From DATAFO01 sp046728015 (GTDB lineage: Bacteria; Actinomycetota; Thermoleophilia; Solirubrobacterales; 70-9): 6,704 bases of DNA. The translations under genes and the position numbers were made by a program. This document shows, piece by piece, positions 5,200 to 6,704 of this stretch; within the stretch, counting starts at the first letter, position 1; every line of letters begins with the position of its first letter. The stretch lies in assembly GCA_046728015.1 (NCBI GenBank), contig JBKPDQ010000100.1, positions 1 to 6,704 on the forward strand, given 5' to 3'. The notes below the pieces were generated by a model, which saw only the letters and a program-made list of their open reading frames with translations, did not search any database and was not told the origin of the DNA.

Positions 5200-6704
5200 G
5201 TGCCAGTCTCGCGACGCGAGTTCCTGCGGATTTCGGCCGCCGGTGTCGGCCCGGGGACGGCGCTGGGCTCCCTGCTTGGGCTGGGCGCGAGCTTGGCGCC
5301 GGCCACCGCGAGAGCGCAGCAGCTCCGCATCAAGGACGCCAAGACCACCCCCAGCGTCTGCCCCTATTGCTCCGTCGGCTGCGCCACTCTGGTCCACACG
5401 ATCGATGGCGAGATCGTGAACATCGAGGGCGATCCGGCCAGCCCGCACAGCGAAGGCTGCCTCTGTCCCAAGGGCGCGGCGATCTACCAGCTCCACAAGA
5501 ACCCGAACCGCGCCACCAAGGTCCTCCACCGCAAGCCAGGGGCGACCGGCTGGGAAGAGGTCGATCTCGAGTGGGCCATGGACCGGGTCGCGGCGCTGGT
5601 CAAAAAAACCCGGGACGAGACCTTCGTGGAGCGCCTGGCGGACGGCAGCCTGGTCAACCACACGACCGCCATCTTCGCCCTGGGCGGCGCCACTCTGGAC
5701 AACGAGTGGAACCACATGCAGCAGAAGCTGATGCGAGGACTCGGCGTGGTGGCGATCGAAAACCAGGCTCGAATATGACACTCCTCCAGCGTCCCCGGTC
5801 TGGGGACTCGACTCGGTCGCGGCGCCGGCACCCTCTACCCGCGCAGCATGCTGTTCTCCGACTGCATCGTCATCGAGGGCTCCAACATGGCCGAATGCCA
5901 TCCGGTCGCCTTCCGGTGGCCGATGAAGGCCAAGGTGGAGCACGGCGCCAAGCTCATCCACGTCGACCCCCGTTTCACCCGTACCAGCGCGATGTGCGAC
6001 CTCTACGCACCCATTCGCGCGGGCACCGACATCGCTTTCCTCGGCGGGCTGGTCAACTACGTCATCAATAGCGAGCGCTGGAACAGCGATCCGTTCTTCC
6101 GCGAGTATCTGCTCAACTACACCAACGCCGCCACGATTGTCCGGAAGGACTTCAAGGACACCGAGGAGCTGGACGGTGTCTTCTCGGGGCTCATGGAGTA
6201 CAAGCGAGGCCCGGAGTGGCCTTACGACGGCTTCATCGGCACGTACCAGACCGATTCCTGGCAGTATGCCCGGCAGGGGGAGGAGCTCGGGGAGCCGCGC
6301 GGCGGCGAAGAGCATGCAGCTCCAGGACGCAGGGACTCGCAGCGGCCGACCCGCCCGGGCCAGCCGCTCGAATCGGTGATCCGCTCCCTCCGCAAGCCCC
6401 CTCCCCTGCGCGACGACACGCTCCGCCACCCACGGTGCGTGTTCCAGCTTGTGAAGCGTCACTTCAGACGGTACACGCCGGAGATGGTCGAACGGGTGAC
6501 CGGTTGCCCCCAGGCCAGCTTCCTGAAAGTGGCCGAGACGATCCTGGAAAATTCGGGGCGGGTCCGGACGACCGCGTGGACCTACGCCGTCGGCTGGACC
6601 CAGCACACCTATGGTCCGCAGATGATCGGGTGCTGCGCCCTGCTCCAGCTCCTGCTCGGCAACGTCGGCCGGCCGGGCGGTGGGATCATGGCGCTCCGCG
6701 GCCA
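5200..6704 (+). CDS. fdnG: Formate dehydrogenase-N-type major subunit, selenocysteine-containing (partial, C-terminus beyond the window)
   Basis: Molybdopterin/tungstopterin enzyme oxidising formate to CO2 on the periplasmic side and passing electrons to an Fe-S subunit and a membrane cytochrome b. A Tat signal (SRREFLRIS at residues 4-12, hydrophobic stretch, probable cleavage after ATARA near 43) is followed by a [4Fe-4S] site: Cys54, Cys57, Cys61, Cys89, with Lys91 in LCPKG. TGA 5776-5778 is residue 193, in ENQARI-Sec-HSSSVPGLG, matching the catalytic Sec (196 in E. coli FdnG). The same frame stays open to the edge with conserved family segments: NMAECHPVAFRW, VDPRFTRT, APIRAGTDIAFLGG, HPRCVF, RYTPEMVERV, GWTQHTYGPQM and LLLGNVGRPGGGIMALRG. 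A Pro/Arg/Glu-rich insert lies at about 358-406. The 501 residues seen are about half of the usual 1,000 or so. GTG 5200 is the only sensible start because an in-frame TAG lies 12 nt upstream; the ribosome-binding site is weak. fdnH/fdnI-like genes are expected downstream. Confidence 0.95.
5776..5812 (+). promoter_or_regulatory. Selenocysteine UGA codon with bacterial SECIS hairpin
   Basis: TGA at 5776-5778 is followed by a perfect 6-bp stem at 5791-5807, GTCCCC-GGTCT-GGGGAC. The apical loop GGUCU begins 18 nt after the UGA. As I recall the E. coli fdhF SECIS, its loop has the same GGUCU at the same spacing, which is what SelB recognises. The bulged U of the E. coli upper stem is not visible here, and the lower stem is weak. 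The hairpin lies inside the coding frame (codons GTC CCC GGT CTG GGG ACT). Confidence 0.9.

Noticed and set aside
5200..5778. fdnG as a truncated 192-residue gene or frameshifted pseudogene
   Set aside because: The same frame continues with conserved FDH sequence to the window edge, and the TGA sits at the Sec position with a SECIS-like hairpin.
5176..6606. A 476-codon minus-strand open frame opposite the formate dehydrogenase
   Set aside because: It runs antisense to strongly conserved FDH sequence and shows no recognisable motifs; it is a GC-bias shadow.
1..6704. CRISPR array, tRNA, rRNA, insertion sequence or defence-system genes
   Set aside because: No regularly spaced direct repeats, no tRNA-like cloverleaf and no transposase or defence motifs were seen on either strand.

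Overview
This is a GC-rich bacterial window carrying two partial genes at its edges, one complete gene, a damaged two-gene operon and one palindromic repeat. A lipoprotein signal peptide, a periplasmic-type HtrA protease, an exported c-type cytochrome and a Tat-exported formate dehydrogenase suggest a didermic, respiring bacterium. The style of the M1 lipoprotein, the cytochrome-propeller protein and the repeat would fit Gemmatimonadota, Acidobacteriota or similar soil and sediment phyla. That placement is inference; there is no rRNA or other phylogenetic marker here.

Layout: (1) 1-1496, minus strand: the N-terminal 498 residues of an M1-family zinc metallopeptidase lipoprotein, running off the left edge. 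(2) 1497-1685: a divergent intergenic region. (3) 1686-3266, plus strand: a complete HtrA/DegP-type serine protease with two PDZ domains. (4) 3277-3343: a long imperfect palindrome of a widespread bacterial repeat type, placed between convergent genes. (5) 3348-4667, minus strand: a cytochrome c plus Vgb-like beta-propeller gene broken by three frameshifts. (6) 4664-4947, minus strand: a SnoaL/lumazine-binding-like gene with its middle missing, joined to the previous gene by an ATGA overlap. (7) 4948-5199: a divergent intergenic region with a perfect hairpin and a possible 38-residue ORF. (8) 5200-6704, plus strand: the first 501 residues of a selenocysteine-containing, Tat-exported formate dehydrogenase major subunit, running off the right edge.

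The most notable signal is the in-frame TGA at 5776-5778 in the formate dehydrogenase. It lies at the known catalytic selenocysteine position and is followed by a 17-nt hairpin with a GGUCU loop, 18 nt after the UGA, so it is a recoding site and not a stop or frameshift. A gene caller would split this gene or discard the upstream half. The second signal is clustered damage: all four reading-frame lesions in the window fall in the minus-strand operon at 3348-4947, while about 4.6 kb of flanking coding sequence is clean.

Functionally, the M1 peptidase and HtrA share a divergent control region and both act on proteins in the cell envelope. The formate dehydrogenase would feed electrons from formate into a respiratory chain, with its iron-sulfur and cytochrome b partners expected just past the right edge. 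I see no wholly new system here, no CRISPR array, no tRNA or rRNA, and no transposase.
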